Shown: one piece after another, positions 33,361 to 41,496 of the stretch
Layout of the letters: each line of letters opens with the position of its first letter
Numbering within the stretch: position 1 is the first letter of the stretch
NCBI RefSeq assembly: GCF_001620365.2
Contig: NZ_LQMT02000022.1
Location: forward strand, 182,716 to 246,715
From: Amycolatopsis keratiniphila subsp. keratiniphila
GTDB lineage: Bacteria > Actinomycetota > Actinomycetes > Mycobacteriales > Pseudonocardiaceae
DNA: 64,000 nt
Direction: 5' to 3'
Notes under the pieces: model-generated
Seen by the model: the letters and a program-made list of their open reading frames with translations, nothing else
The model's database searches: none
Told to the model about the DNA's origin: nothing
Made by a program: the position numbers and the translations under genes

Positions 33361-33386
33361 GTTTGAGCCGTGCAGGGGGCGGGCAT
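33361..33386 (+). promoter_or_regulatory. SigF-class promoter of the whiB3-type gene
   Basis: GTTT (33361-33364), 16 bases, GGGCAT (33381-33386), about 43 bases before the WhiB start. It is back to back with the divergent sigma-operon promoter and has the identical hexamer and spacing. Confidence 0.62.
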
Positions 33387-33428
33387 GTAACCGGCGACAA
33401 ACGATCTCCTTGGAAGGCGGGGACCGAC

Positions 33429-33737
33429 ATGGCTGACGTGAGCCGGCTGCCGAACGTGGTGGCGGAAGAGTGGGACTGGCAGCTCCGTGGGTCGTGCCGA
33501 GGCGCGGACAGCAGCTTGTTCTTCCACACGGACAACGAACGCGGTTCGGCCCGTGAGCGGCGCGAATCGCGCGCCAAGGCGATCTGCCACACCTGCCCCG
33601 TGCTGGCGCAGTGCCGCAAGCACGCGCTCGCGGTGCAGGAGCCGTACGGCATCTGGGGTGGTCTTGGCGAGATCGAGCGCCGCGAGCTGTTCCTCCGTGA
33701 ACGCCGCGCCGGGCGCAAGGCCTTGACCGCGCATTGA
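33429..33737 (+). CDS. whiB3: WhiB3/WhiD-type iron-sulphur transcription factor
   Basis: 102 residues, the same length as M. tuberculosis WhiB3. The four cluster cysteines are Cys23, Cys53, Cys56 and Cys62; the signature turn GIWGG (74-78) and a basic tail follow. The block WDWQLRGSCRGADSSLFFH is typical of WhiB3/WhiD rather than WhiB1 or WhiB2. WhiD is needed for spore maturation in Streptomyces, WhiB3 for redox and lipid control in mycobacteria; both bind region 4 of the principal sigma factor. Divergent from the SigF-type operon. Confidence 0.9.
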   Translation: MADVSRLPNVVAEEWDWQLRGSCRGADSSLFFHTDNERGSARERRESRAKAICHTCPVLAQCRKHALAVQEPYGIWGGLGEIERRELFLRERRAGRKALTAH

Positions 33738-33951
33738 GCGCGCCCCGGGCACCGGTCGGCGACGCGCACGACGGCGATCGTGGCGCCCCGTCCGTACTGG
33801 GTTAGGGTTGGGACTGTCGTTGCGGGGACAGCCACGCCTACCCGCCGAAGAAGAGCGTGCGTCCGTGTCCGGACTGGGCGCGGCCGTCGCTTGAGACCAC
33901 AGGCGCGTTCCGGCGCTGAGCGTCGGTTCTCACCTGATGAGGAGAATGTGC

Positions 33952-34305
33952 ATGCCCGCAGCGGACCAGAACACCACGCCGCCCGGTTTCAGCATCACGC
34001 TGGACGCCGACGCGTCTGAACCGCGTGTGGTGGTCACCGGTGAGCTCGACCTGCTGACGAGCCCGCAGCTTCAGGAGACCCTCGGGGCCCTGATCACGGA
34101 CAAACCGTCGGGCCGGGTGGTCGCCGACCTGACCGGCGTGACCTTCTTCGATTCCTCGGCGCTGAACGTGGTGCTCCAGGCGCAGCGCCAGGCCGCCGAG
34201 AAGGCGGTCGAACTCGAACTGGTGCCCAGCCCGCAGGTGAGCCGCGTGATCGAGCTCACCGGCGTCGCCGAGCACCTCAGCGTGTCGGAGGAGCCCCCCG
34301 CCTGA
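33952..34305 (+). CDS. STAS-domain anti-anti-sigma factor
   Basis: 117 residues from ATG 33952, seven bases after GAGGAG (earlier in-frame ATGs at 33937 and 33946 overlap that site). STAS fold: VVVTGELDLLTSPQL, VVADLTGVTFFDSSALNVV with the phosphorylatable Ser in DSSAL, and a helical C-terminus. When unphosphorylated it would bind an RsbW-like anti-sigma and release the sigma factor; the two such kinases just upstream are the probable partners. Confidence 0.9.
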   Translation: MPAADQNTTPPGFSITLDADASEPRVVVTGELDLLTSPQLQETLGALITDKPSGRVVADLTGVTFFDSSALNVVLQAQRQAAEKAVELELVPSPQVSRVIELTGVAEHLSVSEEPPA

Positions 34306-34356
34306 TCCCCCGCTACGGTCGTGGGCTCGTGATCCGCGACACCTGGGGGCGGCAAG

Positions 34357-35145
34357 ATGATGGGGCGGACGCATGCCCTGACGGGGTGGTGCGCGGGCCT
34401 CGCACTCGCGCCCGCCGTCGGAGCGGGCACGGTGCACCAGGCGGTGGTCTTCGCCGCGACCACGGCGGGGTTCGCCCTCCTTCCCGATCTCGACCATCCG
34501 GGCGCTCGCGCGTCGAAGCTGCTCGGCTGGTTCACCGGCGCGATCTCATGGCTGCTTCGCCGCGTTTCGGCGGGGCTCTACGCGCTGACCAAGGGGCCTC
34601 GGGACGAGAAGGTCACCGGTAAGCACCGGCATCTCTCGCACACCGTCCTGTTCGCCGTCGGCCTCGGCTTCCTGACCTCCTGGGGGACCACCGAGGGCGG
34701 GCCATGGGCCGTGTTCGGCGTCGTCGTCCTCGGCCTGCTGCTCGCGGAAGGCGCGCTCGGCGACTGGCTCCTGCCGGTCAGCGGCGCCGCCGTCGGGTGG
34801 TGGGTGTGGACCGCCCCGCCGGACAAGGCGGCGCAGCTCGCGGAGATCTCCGGCTGGCTCGGCATCGCCGTCGCGGCCGGGTGTTTCGTGCACTGCCTCG
34901 GGGACGCGCTGACCGAGTCGGGCTGCCCGTTCCTGTTCCCGATCCCGATCGCGGGCGAGACCTGGTACGAGATCCGGCCGCCGAAGCCGCTGCGGTTCCG
35001 CACCGGCAAGAAGGTGGAGAACCGGCTGATCTTCCCGGTGTTCGCGGTCGCCGCGGTGGTGCTGATCCCGGGTGTCTGGGAGTACCTGTTCACCACGGTC
35101 CAGGGCCTGCTCACGCCGGACGGGACGCAGACCGCGGTGCAGTGA
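34357..35145 (+). CDS. Membrane-bound metal-dependent hydrolase (DUF457/YdjM type)
   Basis: 262 residues with four or five membrane segments. Metal ligands typical of the family are seen in MMGRTHALTGW, LLPDLDHPGARAS, GKHRHLSHTVLF and CFVHCLGDALTESG. E. coli YdjM is LexA-regulated, but no LexA box was seen here. Substrate unknown. Monocistronic, between the STAS and TetR genes. Confidence 0.82.
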   Translation: MMGRTHALTGWCAGLALAPAVGAGTVHQAVVFAATTAGFALLPDLDHPGARASKLLGWFTGAISWLLRRVSAGLYALTKGPRDEKVTGKHRHLSHTVLFAVGLGFLTSWGTTEGGPWAVFGVVVLGLLLAEGALGDWLLPVSGAAVGWWVWTAPPDKAAQLAEISGWLGIAVAAGCFVHCLGDALTESGCPFLFPIPIAGETWYEIRPPKPLRFRTGKKVENRLIFPVFAVAAVVLIPGVWEYLFTTVQGLLTPDGTQTAVQ

Positions 35146-35208
35146 GGAATGCCCTCGTCGCCGCCGGCGTTGAATCGGAACGCCGGACCCGGTTGAGGAG
35201 GGGGAACA

Positions 35209-35766
35209 GTGGACAAGCCCGTGCTGCGCGCCGACGCGCGCCGCAACCGCGCGAAGGTGCTCGCGGCCGCCGAAGAGGCCTTCGCCGTCGACGGCTTGGC
35301 CGTCCCCCTCGACGAGATCGCCCGTATCGCCGGTGTCGGCGCGGGCACCGTCTACCGACATTTCCCCAGCAAGGAAGCGCTCTTCCAGGCCGTCGTCGTG
35401 GACCGTCTCGAGCAGTTCGCGCGAGAAGCCCGCGAGCTCATGGCCGCCGAAGACCCCGGTGAAGCCTTCTTCGACTTCTTCAAACGCGTCGTCCAGCAGG
35501 CGTCCCGCAACCGGGCCCTCTGCGACGCGCTCGCCGAAACGACCGGACTGGGGTTCAAGGCGGGCGCGGGCGACGAGTTCCGCTCGGCCACACAGGCGCT
35601 GCTGACGCGGGCGCAGGCCGCGGGCGCGGTCCGCGAGGACATCGACGGCGACGACCTGCGCGCCCTGATCGCCGGTTGCCTCGCCGCCGAACGGTATTCA
35701 CTCGAAGAACGGCATCTCGTGCGGATCATTGTCGACGGATTGCGCACGTTGCGTAACAAAACGTAA
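35209..35766 (+). CDS. TetR-family transcriptional regulator
   Basis: 185 residues, GTG with GAGGAGGGGG ahead. HTH: ADARRNRAKVLAAAEEAF, VPLDEIARIAGVGAGTVYRHF. The C-terminal domain is of the SbtR/TetR_C_33-like type. It is not divergent from any transporter; the ABC exporter genes lie 0.8 kb downstream and convergent, so a target cannot be named. Confidence 0.9.
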   Translation: MDKPVLRADARRNRAKVLAAAEEAFAVDGLAVPLDEIARIAGVGAGTVYRHFPSKEALFQAVVVDRLEQFAREARELMAAEDPGEAFFDFFKRVVQQASRNRALCDALAETTGLGFKAGAGDEFRSATQALLTRAQAAGAVREDIDGDDLRALIAGCLAAERYSLEERHLVRIIVDGLRTLRNKT

Positions 35767-35819
35767 GATCAACGCGAGTAGTCCCCGTACCTGCGCTTCG
35801 CATGGCGAGGGGGTGCCGG

Positions 35820-36131
35820 ATGTCGAGCCAGGGTTCCGTCGTGGTCGCGGCCATCGCGGGCATCGCGACCGGGTTGCTCGTCGCCGCGCTCTTGGTGGCC
35901 GGCCGCGAGCCGCAGCGCCGCGTCTACGAAGTCGGCACGACCCCGGCCCCGACCTCGACCTCCCGTTCGGTCGGACCGGTCACGGTGACCGTGCCGGCGA
36001 GCACCCCGGAGCCGCTCGTCGTCACCCGCACCAGGACGCCGGCGCCGCGCACGGTGACCAGGACCGTGACCCCTTCGCCCACCTCGACGGAGCTTCCGCC
36101 CAGTACGACCACGGGATTCCGAAGCGACTGA
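35820..36131 (+). CDS. Single-pass membrane protein with Thr/Pro-rich tail
   Basis: 103 residues from ATG 35820 (GCGAGGGGG ahead). One N-terminal membrane helix (VVVAAIAGIATGLLVAALLV) precedes an extracytoplasmic low-complexity stretch of Thr, Pro and Val (VTVTVPASTPEP, TRTRTPAPRTVTRTVTPSP). It looks like a wall-spanning stalk. Family not recognised. The stop overlaps the following lipoprotein ATG (TGATG). Confidence 0.6.
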   Translation: MSSQGSVVVAAIAGIATGLLVAALLVAGREPQRRVYEVGTTPAPTSTSRSVGPVTVTVPASTPEPLVVTRTRTPAPRTVTRTVTPSPTSTELPPSTTTGFRSD

Positions 36132-36550
36132 TGCAACCAGGGCGGCCTTCGCCTCGTCTGCCCCGTATGCGGCGACTACCCGTTTTCCTGCTCCTGCTCA
36201 CGGCTTTGACCGCGTGCGGCTCCGGTGAGAAGTCCTGCCCGGCCATCGCCCTGTCGGAGGGGATCTCCCTCGACATCCCGGCCGCCGGGGTCACCCGCGT
36301 GTCGCTGGAGTTGTGCTGGGCCGGTACCTGCGTGACCGAGTCCGCGCCCGGCGGCGAGCACGTCTTCGTCCCTACCCGGGGCCTGCCGACCACGCCGGTC
36401 CGGACCACGGTGACCCTCGACGACGGGAAACCCCACGTCCTCGACGTGACCCCGGTGATCGCCTATCCGGCGGGCGAGGCGTGCGGAGGCGGCGTGCCGA
36501 CCGCGAAACTGGTCGTGGCACCCGACGGCGGAGTACGGCAAGTACCGTGA
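36131..36550 (+). CDS. Putative lipoprotein
   Basis: 139 residues from ATG 36131, which overlaps the previous stop; an internal ATG at 36167 gives a cleaner signal peptide (MRRLPVFLLLLTALTAC). The lipobox is LTAC with the acylated Cys. The mature part has further cysteines (SCPAI, LCWAGTC, EACGGG) and a beta-rich look. No family recognised. Probably anchored outside the membrane with the preceding protein. Confidence 0.7.
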   Translation: MQPGRPSPRLPRMRRLPVFLLLLTALTACGSGEKSCPAIALSEGISLDIPAAGVTRVSLELCWAGTCVTESAPGGEHVFVPTRGLPTTPVRTTVTLDDGKPHVLDVTPVIAYPAGEACGGGVPTAKLVVAPDGGVRQVP

Positions 36551-36580
36551 AGGCCGCCCTCCCCGGCGGGCGGCCTTCAC
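36547..36580. terminator. Bidirectional terminator between lipoprotein and ABC permease genes
   Basis: GTGAAGGCCGCCC (36547-36559) / GGGCGGCCTTCAC (36568-36580), followed by GGTTTCCCC; the genes are convergent. Confidence 0.85.
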
Positions 36581-36594
36581 GGTTTCCCCTGTGG

Positions 36595-38229
36595 CTAGCC
36601 GACGTCGCGACGCCGCCAGCCCATGAGCCCGGCCACGAGCGCGACCACGGCGACCCCGGTCAGCCAGACCAGCGGTGTCGCGGTGAACTCCGCGGCGGGC
36701 AGCTTCGGAACATGCGAGAACGGCGAGGCGTCCACGATCGCCTGCGGCAGGTTCAGCACCGGGCCGAACAGGCTGAGCAGCAACGCCAGCCCGGCGATCG
36801 CCCACGCCGCCGTCGTGAGCTTCGGCGCCAGGCCGAAGAGTGTCACGGCGAGACCGGTGATCACCCACACCGCCGGAAGCTGCGCCAGCGACGCGACCAC
36901 CATGTCGCCGACCGCGTCGCCGACGCCGCCGGAGCGCAGCCCGTTCGACAGTCCTAAAAGGACACCGCTGACGACCATCATCAGCGCCGTGCCGCCGAAC
37001 GCGAACACGAGATGGCTCCCCAGCAGCCGCATCCTGCCCACACCCGTCGCGAGCAGCGGCTCGACCCGCACCGCGGCCTCCTCCGCGCGGAGCCGCAACG
37101 CGGCCTGCACCCCGTAGAGCGCGACGACCATCGCGAACAGGCCGCCCATCGCCGCCATGAAGGCGTCGATCAACCCGTCCGTACCGCCAAGGCGCTGGAA
37201 GATCTCCTTCGCCTGCCGGCTTTCCCCGACGACGTCGCCGATCCCGCTCGCCACCGAGCCGAACACCGCGGCGCAGACCGCCGTGCCGATCAGCCAGCCG
37301 ATCAACGGACCCCGGTGCAGCCGCCACGCCAGCGCGAACGGGCTGCGCAGCGACGCCGCGGCTTCGGCGGGTCCGGGACGCGGCGGGACGATACCGGTGC
37401 CGACGTCGCGCCGTGGGAGCAGCGCGTACCCGGCGGCGCCGACGACCACGGTCGCGGCCAGCGGGAGCAGGAACACCCACCACCGCTCGTCGGCGAACGG
37501 CCGGATCCGTTGTGCCCACCCGATCGGGGACAGCCACGAGACCCAGTTCGCGTCGGAGGTCGAGTCGCCGACCGCGCGCAGCAGGAACGCGACCCCGACG
37601 GCGGTGGCGCCGATCCCGTTGGCCGTCCTCGAATACTCGGCGACCTGAACCGCGACCGCCGCGATCGCCGTGAAGACCAGCCCGGTCACCGCGGTGGCGG
37701 CGCCGAGCGCGAGCGAGCCTTCGACGGGCAGCTTCGCGCCGATCATCAGCGCGGCCTCGACGAGTCCGATGAGGACACTCGCCCCGGCGGACACCAGCAC
37801 GCCCGCGGTCAGCAGGGCGTACCGGCCGACCACCGCGGAGGCCAGCAGTTCCGCGCGTCCCGAGTCCTCTTCGGCCCTGGTGTGCCGTGTGACGGTGAAG
37901 ACCGCCATCAGCCCGATGACCAGGGCGAGGAAACCGCCGAGCCGCCACGCGGTGAACCCGCCCGCGGTCGAGAGGTCGAAGGCCGGGCCGTAGATCAGTG
38001 AAAGCGACGGGTTCGCGCCCATGCCCGCGGTGAGCCCGGCCCGTTCGGCGGCCGTCGGGTACAGGGTTTCGAACGTGCCCGACGACGTCGAGGGCATGAT
38101 CCCGAGCAGGACGATCCAAATCGGCAGGACGATCCGGTCCCGCCGCAGCGCCAGCCTGGTCAGCTGCCAGGTGCCGACCAGTCCGTGCGCCGGTCCGGTG
38201 GCTACGGGACGGTCCAGCGTCGCGGTCAT
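36595..38229 (-). CDS. ABC exporter permease (polyketide-antibiotic-exporter type)
   Basis: 544 residues with about twelve hydrophobic segments in two halves, matching the large permeases annotated as exporters of polyketide antibiotics. Landmarks: LTRLALRRDRIVLPIWI, HTRAEEDSGRAELLAS (the cytosolic motif of this family), RADEERWWVF-like loops and RLRAEEAAVRVEPLLATG in the second half. The start overlaps the stop of the ATPase gene (ATGA). With the ATPase it forms a drug or lipid efflux pump. Confidence 0.88.
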   Translation of the reverse strand: MTATLDRPVATGPAHGLVGTWQLTRLALRRDRIVLPIWIVLLGIMPSTSSGTFETLYPTAAERAGLTAGMGANPSLSLIYGPAFDLSTAGGFTAWRLGGFLALVIGLMAVFTVTRHTRAEEDSGRAELLASAVVGRYALLTAGVLVSAGASVLIGLVEAALMIGAKLPVEGSLALGAATAVTGLVFTAIAAVAVQVAEYSRTANGIGATAVGVAFLLRAVGDSTSDANWVSWLSPIGWAQRIRPFADERWWVFLLPLAATVVVGAAGYALLPRRDVGTGIVPPRPGPAEAAASLRSPFALAWRLHRGPLIGWLIGTAVCAAVFGSVASGIGDVVGESRQAKEIFQRLGGTDGLIDAFMAAMGGLFAMVVALYGVQAALRLRAEEAAVRVEPLLATGVGRMRLLGSHLVFAFGGTALMMVVSGVLLGLSNGLRSGGVGDAVGDMVVASLAQLPAVWVITGLAVTLFGLAPKLTTAAWAIAGLALLLSLFGPVLNLPQAIVDASPFSHVPKLPAAEFTATPLVWLTGVAVVALVAGLMGWRRRDVG

Positions 38230-39122
38230 TTCGCGCTCGCTTCGGTGGTGTAGTGCCGGAGGAACAGCTCCTCCAGCGTCGGCGGCTGGCTGGTCAGGCT
38301 GCGGACGCCGACCTGGGTGAGCTGCCGCAACGCGTCGTCGAGGGAGCGGGTTTCGACGTCGAAGCGGACGCGGTTGCCCTCGACCTTGAGGTCGTGGATG
38401 TTCCGCAGTTTCGTGAGCCCGTTCGGCGGGCCGGCGAGTTCGGCCGAGATCGACGTCCTGGTGAGGTGCCGGAGCTCGGCGAGCGTGCCGGTCTCGACGG
38501 TGTGCCCGTTGCGGATGATGCTGACCTTGTCGCAGAGCGCCTCGACCTCGGCCAGGATGTGGCTCGACAGCAGTACCGTGCGGCCCTGCTCGCGCTCCTC
38601 CCGGATGGCGTACTGGAAGGTGGCCTCCATCAGCGGATCGAGGCCGGAGGTCGGCTCGTCGAGGATCAGCAGGTCCACGTGCGAGGCCAGCGCGGCCACG
38701 ATCGCGACCTTCTGCCGGTTGCCCTTGGAGTAGGTGCGCCCCTTCTTCTTGGGGTCGAGGTCGAAGCGTTCGACGAGGTCCTTGCGGCGGCGCTGATCGA
38801 GCCCGCCCCGCAGCCGCCCCAGCAGATCGATCACCTCGCCGCCGGAGAGGTTGGGCCAGAGGTTCACGTCGCCGGGGACGTAGGCGAGGCGCCGGTGCAG
38901 GCTCGCCGCGTCCTTCCAGGGGTCGCCGCCGAGCAGGCGGACGTCGCCCGAGTCCGCGTGGAGCAGACCGAGCAGGACCCGGACGGTGGTCGACTTCCCC
39001 GCGCCGTTCGGGCCGAGGAAGCCGTGCACCTCCCCAGCGGGTACCTGCAGGTCAAGGCCGTCCAAAGCCTTGGTCCGGCCGAAGGATTTGTGGAGGCCGG
39101 AGATGGAGATGGCGTTTTCCAT
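38226..39122 (-). CDS. ABC transporter ATP-binding protein
   Basis: 298 residues. Walker A GPNGAGKSTTVRVLL, signature YSKGNRQKVAIVAAL, Walker B LLILDEPTSGLDPLM, switch His in LLSSHILAEVEAL, and a C-terminal DrrA-like domain. Partner of the permease gene, which it overlaps by four bases. Divergent from the MarR-type gene, with an operator-like inverted repeat between. Confidence 0.93.
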   Translation of the reverse strand: MENAISISGLHKSFGRTKALDGLDLQVPAGEVHGFLGPNGAGKSTTVRVLLGLLHADSGDVRLLGGDPWKDAASLHRRLAYVPGDVNLWPNLSGGEVIDLLGRLRGGLDQRRRKDLVERFDLDPKKKGRTYSKGNRQKVAIVAALASHVDLLILDEPTSGLDPLMEATFQYAIREEREQGRTVLLSSHILAEVEALCDKVSIIRNGHTVETGTLAELRHLTRTSISAELAGPPNGLTKLRNIHDLKVEGNRVRFDVETRSLDDALRQLTQVGVRSLTSQPPTLEELFLRHYTTEASAK

Positions 39123-39142
39123 GAATCTGAAGGTACAGTGAT

Positions 39143-39158
39143 TTCACGAAGTTGTGAA
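39143..39158. promoter_or_regulatory. Operator candidate between ABC exporter and MarR-type genes
   Basis: TTCAC-N6-GTGAA (39143-39147 / 39154-39158), 20 bases from the ATPase start and within the divergent promoter region; the MarR-type product is the probable ligand-responsive repressor. Confidence 0.5.
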
Positions 39159-39216
39159 GTTAAGAAAACGTATGGATGGTGTGATCACTCTGGGGGAAGT
39201 GAGAGAGGATGTGCCC

Positions 39217-39720
39217 ATGACGACGACGCCTGAGAGTGCTTCGAGCACGCAGAGAGACGAGGACGCCGTCCGCCGTTACGTGGAGCACCTGGGCCTCACG
39301 CTTTCCCAGATCGGGATGCAGCGGATGCCGGCCAGGGTGTTCGCCGCGCTGATGACCACCGACGCCGGCCGTCTCACCGCGGCCGAGCTGGCCGACCAGC
39401 TCTCGGTGAGCCCCGCCGCGATCTCGGGGGCCGTGCGGTACCTGGAACAGATCGGCCTGGTCGCCAAGGAACGCGAGCCCGGCTCGCGCCGCGACCACTA
39501 CCGGCTCTTCGACGACCTCTGGTACGCCACCTTCATGAAACGCGACCGCATGATCACCATGTGGCGCGACGCGGCCGACGAGGGCGTTTCGGCGCTGGGG
39601 TCGGACACGCCGGCCGGCGAACGGGTCGCCGAGATGCGGGACTTCCTGAGCTTCATGATCAAGGAGCTCAACGACATGTACGCGAAGTGGCACGAGATGC
39701 GGGCCGAAAAGGGCAAGTGA
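39217..39720 (+). CDS. MarR/GbsR-type transcriptional regulator
   Basis: 167 residues from ATG 39217 (GAGAGAGGA ahead). Winged helix: RLTAAELADQLSVSPAAISGAVRYLEQIG, with wing REPGSRRDHYRL. The C-terminal part (LWYATFMKRDRMITMWRD) is typical of the group found beside DrrAB-like exporters. Divergent from the ABC pair; I infer it represses that pump. Confidence 0.88.
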   Translation: MTTTPESASSTQRDEDAVRRYVEHLGLTLSQIGMQRMPARVFAALMTTDAGRLTAAELADQLSVSPAAISGAVRYLEQIGLVAKEREPGSRRDHYRLFDDLWYATFMKRDRMITMWRDAADEGVSALGSDTPAGERVAEMRDFLSFMIKELNDMYAKWHEMRAEKGK

Positions 39721-39913
39721 GCCATCGGGCGCGCGAGTGACCATCTGTCGTGGTGGAGCCGCCCCCTCGGCAAGCTCCATGCCCTGAGTGCCCCTCGGTG
39801 ATGTAGGAATTGGGACACTCAACGTCCCGATTCCTCCACGCTCGACCGTGCCGCGGCGAGCGTCCGGTGCCGTCAAGTTCCGAGCCGGTGGAGCCATCGG
39901 GCGCGCGGGTGAC
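39720..39913. repeat. Direct repeat pair and hairpin after the MarR-type gene
   Basis: AGCCATCGGGCGCGCGAGTG (39720 onward) returns almost unchanged at 39891-39913. Between them a hairpin AGGAATTGGGAC (39805-39816) / GTCCCGATTCCT (39824-39835) could terminate transcription. No gene is supported in 39721-40089. Confidence 0.65.
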
Positions 39914-39916
39914 CGC

Positions 39917-40042
39917 ACTCGCGTGATCGAAGCCGGAACTCGCGTGATCAGAGGCGGAACACGTGAGTGCGGTATCCAATCACGCGAGTTGCGCGCCTGA
40001 TCACGGGAGTTACGTGCCTGATCACGCGAGTCGCGGACTTCG
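39917..40042. repeat. 21-bp tandem repeat array (six units, inverted halves)
   Basis: Six consecutive 21-bp units. The first three read like ACTCGCGTGATCnnnnnCGGA, the last three are their inverse, TCACGCGAGTTnCGnGCCTGA. The centre is the degenerate unit ACACGTGAGTGCGG. It ends about 45 bases before the TetR gene's stop. The reading frames through it are repeat artefacts. Confidence 0.75.
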
Positions 40043-40089
40043 GACCAGTAGGTATGGAGGACACGGCGGGTTCTGGCTCGAATCGCCAC

Positions 40090-40680
40090 TCACGAGGTCA
40101 CCGCGACCACGAGCGTGCCCGCCAGCCTTTCCGCCCACGCGTCCAGCTCCTCCGGGGACGGCTCCCGGTCCTCGAAGGACGCCAGGAACGCGTACTGGAA
40201 ACACGCCCCGAGCAGCAGCGACGCCGAAGCGTCCAGATCCGCGTCCTCGCGGATCCTGCCGAGCCGGACCTCCTCCCGCAGGTACTCGGCGACACGCACG
40301 AGCGGGACGTCCGGTCCGCGGTCCCTGCTCATGACCCGTTCCCGATGGGTCGCGAGCAGTTCCCGCGACGAGAACAGCGACACCGCGATCGGGAAGCTCT
40401 CCAGGTAGAACGACAGCGTGATCCGCGCCAGCCGGGCGAGGTTCGCCGCGAGGGGGGCGTCCGCCGCGGCCTTCATCAGCTCGTCCAAGGTCGTCCCGAG
40501 CGCGGGCAGCCGCTCGGTGAGCACGCTCGTGAAGATCTCGGTCTTGTCCTTGAAGTGCTTGTACAGCAACGCCTCGGAGTAGCCCGCCGCCCGCGCGATG
40601 GCCTTCGTCGTGGCATGCGCGTAGCCCTGCTCGCGCATCACCTTCGCCGCCGCGGCGACGATCTCCTCGCGGCTTCCCAT
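40090..40680 (-). CDS. TetR-family transcriptional regulator
   Basis: 196 residues. HTH: EEIVAAAAKVMREQGYAHATTKAIARAAGYSEALLYKHF (spread over residues 5-42). The C-terminal domain resembles AcrR-type binders (LGACFQYAFLASF). Divergent from the NAD(P)-binding protein gene with a perfect 17-bp inverted repeat between, so it very likely represses that gene and itself. Confidence 0.92.
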   Translation of the reverse strand: MGSREEIVAAAAKVMREQGYAHATTKAIARAAGYSEALLYKHFKDKTEIFTSVLTERLPALGTTLDELMKAAADAPLAANLARLARITLSFYLESFPIAVSLFSSRELLATHRERVMSRDRGPDVPLVRVAEYLREEVRLGRIREDADLDASASLLLGACFQYAFLASFEDREPSPEELDAWAERLAGTLVVAVTS

Positions 40681-40720
40681 GTTCGCTCCTGAGGGCTTCT
40701 CAGCGTTCGCTCGACAACTG

Positions 40721-40760
40721 GTCAGTGAACACTCACCATAGTGGGTGAGTGTTCACTGAC
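40721..40760. promoter_or_regulatory. Perfect 17-bp inverted repeat, TetR operator
   Basis: GTCAGTGAACACTCACC (40721-40737), spacer ATAGTG, GGTGAGTGTTCACTGAC (40744-40760). It is centred in the divergent TetR/oxidoreductase gap, 16 bases before the oxidoreductase ATG. The length could fit two TetR dimers. Confidence 0.88.
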
Positions 40761-40776
40761 CCTGGAAGGCGTGACC

Positions 40777-41409
40777 ATGAAGCTCACTGTTCTCGGTGCC
40801 ACGGGCGGGGTCGGCTCCGAAGTCGTCAAGCAGGCGCTGGCCGCCGGCCACCACGTCACCGCGGTCGTCCGCGACCCGTCCCGGCTCACCGTCGAAGGCG
40901 ACCTGCTGGAGGTGGTCGTCGCGCAGTTGTCCGAGCACGGCGCGCTGACCGAGGCGGTGTCCGGGCGCGACGTGGTGATCTCCGCCCTCGGCGCCCGCGA
41001 CCGCAACCCGACGACCATCGTCACCGACGGGGCCCGCGCCGCCGTCGCCGCGCTCGGCTCGGCGGGCGTCCGGCGGCTGCTGCTGGTGAGCGCCAGCGGA
41101 CCGTTCGTCGACGGCGACGCCTTCTTCACCAGGAACGTCGTCAAGCCGATCCTGGGCAGGATCCTCCGGCACGCGTTCACCGACATGATCGCCGCCGAGC
41201 GGATCGTGCGCGCGAGCGAACTCGACTGGACGATCGTGCGTCCGCCGCGTCTGCTGAACGGACCGCATACCGGCGAGATCGCCGCCAGCACCGACGGAAA
41301 CGTCCGCGGGAGCTACAGCATCAACCGCGCCGACGTCGCCGATTACCTGCTCCGCGCGGCCGCGGACGACTCGCTTGTCCGTCAGACGGTCTCGATCGCC
41401 CACGGCTGA
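40777..41409 (+). CDS. NAD(P)-binding atypical SDR / NAD(P)H-dependent oxidoreductase
   Basis: 210 residues from ATG 40777 (GGAAGG ahead). Rossmann start KLTVLGATGGVGSEVVKQAL, then VISALGARDRNPT, LLLVSASGPFVDGD and WTIVRPPRLLNG: the NmrA/BVR-B-like atypical SDR group without the classic YxxxK. It probably reduces or senses a small molecule. Controlled by the divergent TetR through the operator upstream. Confidence 0.88.
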   Translation: MKLTVLGATGGVGSEVVKQALAAGHHVTAVVRDPSRLTVEGDLLEVVVAQLSEHGALTEAVSGRDVVISALGARDRNPTTIVTDGARAAVAALGSAGVRRLLLVSASGPFVDGDAFFTRNVVKPILGRILRHAFTDMIAAERIVRASELDWTIVRPPRLLNGPHTGEIAASTDGNVRGSYSINRADVADYLLRAAADDSLVRQTVSIAHG

Positions 41410-41417
41410 CCTTCCCC

Positions 41418-41480
41418 GCGTTCAGTCCTCTCGATGCGGTTGTTGCGTGCGCAACGATCGCGTTCAGAGGACGAAACGCG
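41418..41480. repeat. 63-bp hairpin repeat (TTCAGAGGACGAAACGCG family), copy 1
   Basis: Left arm CGCGTTCAGTCCTCT, centre GTTGCGTGCGCAAC, right arm CGCGTTCAGAGGACGAAACG. The same organisation occurs at 51844-51906. It lies between two genes on the same strand. Confidence 0.7.
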
Positions 41481-41496
41481 GCAGTAGGGTCCTGAC

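Noticed and set aside
33805..33818. Telomere-like GGGTTAGGGTTGGG
   Set aside because: Single short occurrence in an ordinary intergenic gap; no array or terminal context.
39917..40042. Possible CRISPR array
   Set aside because: Units are contiguous with no unique spacers, and orientation inverts halfway; no cas genes nearby.
39160..40089. 309-codon minus-strand ORF with heptapeptide repeats
   Set aside because: It is the 21-bp repeat array plus antisense of the MarR-type gene; no ribosome site or family.
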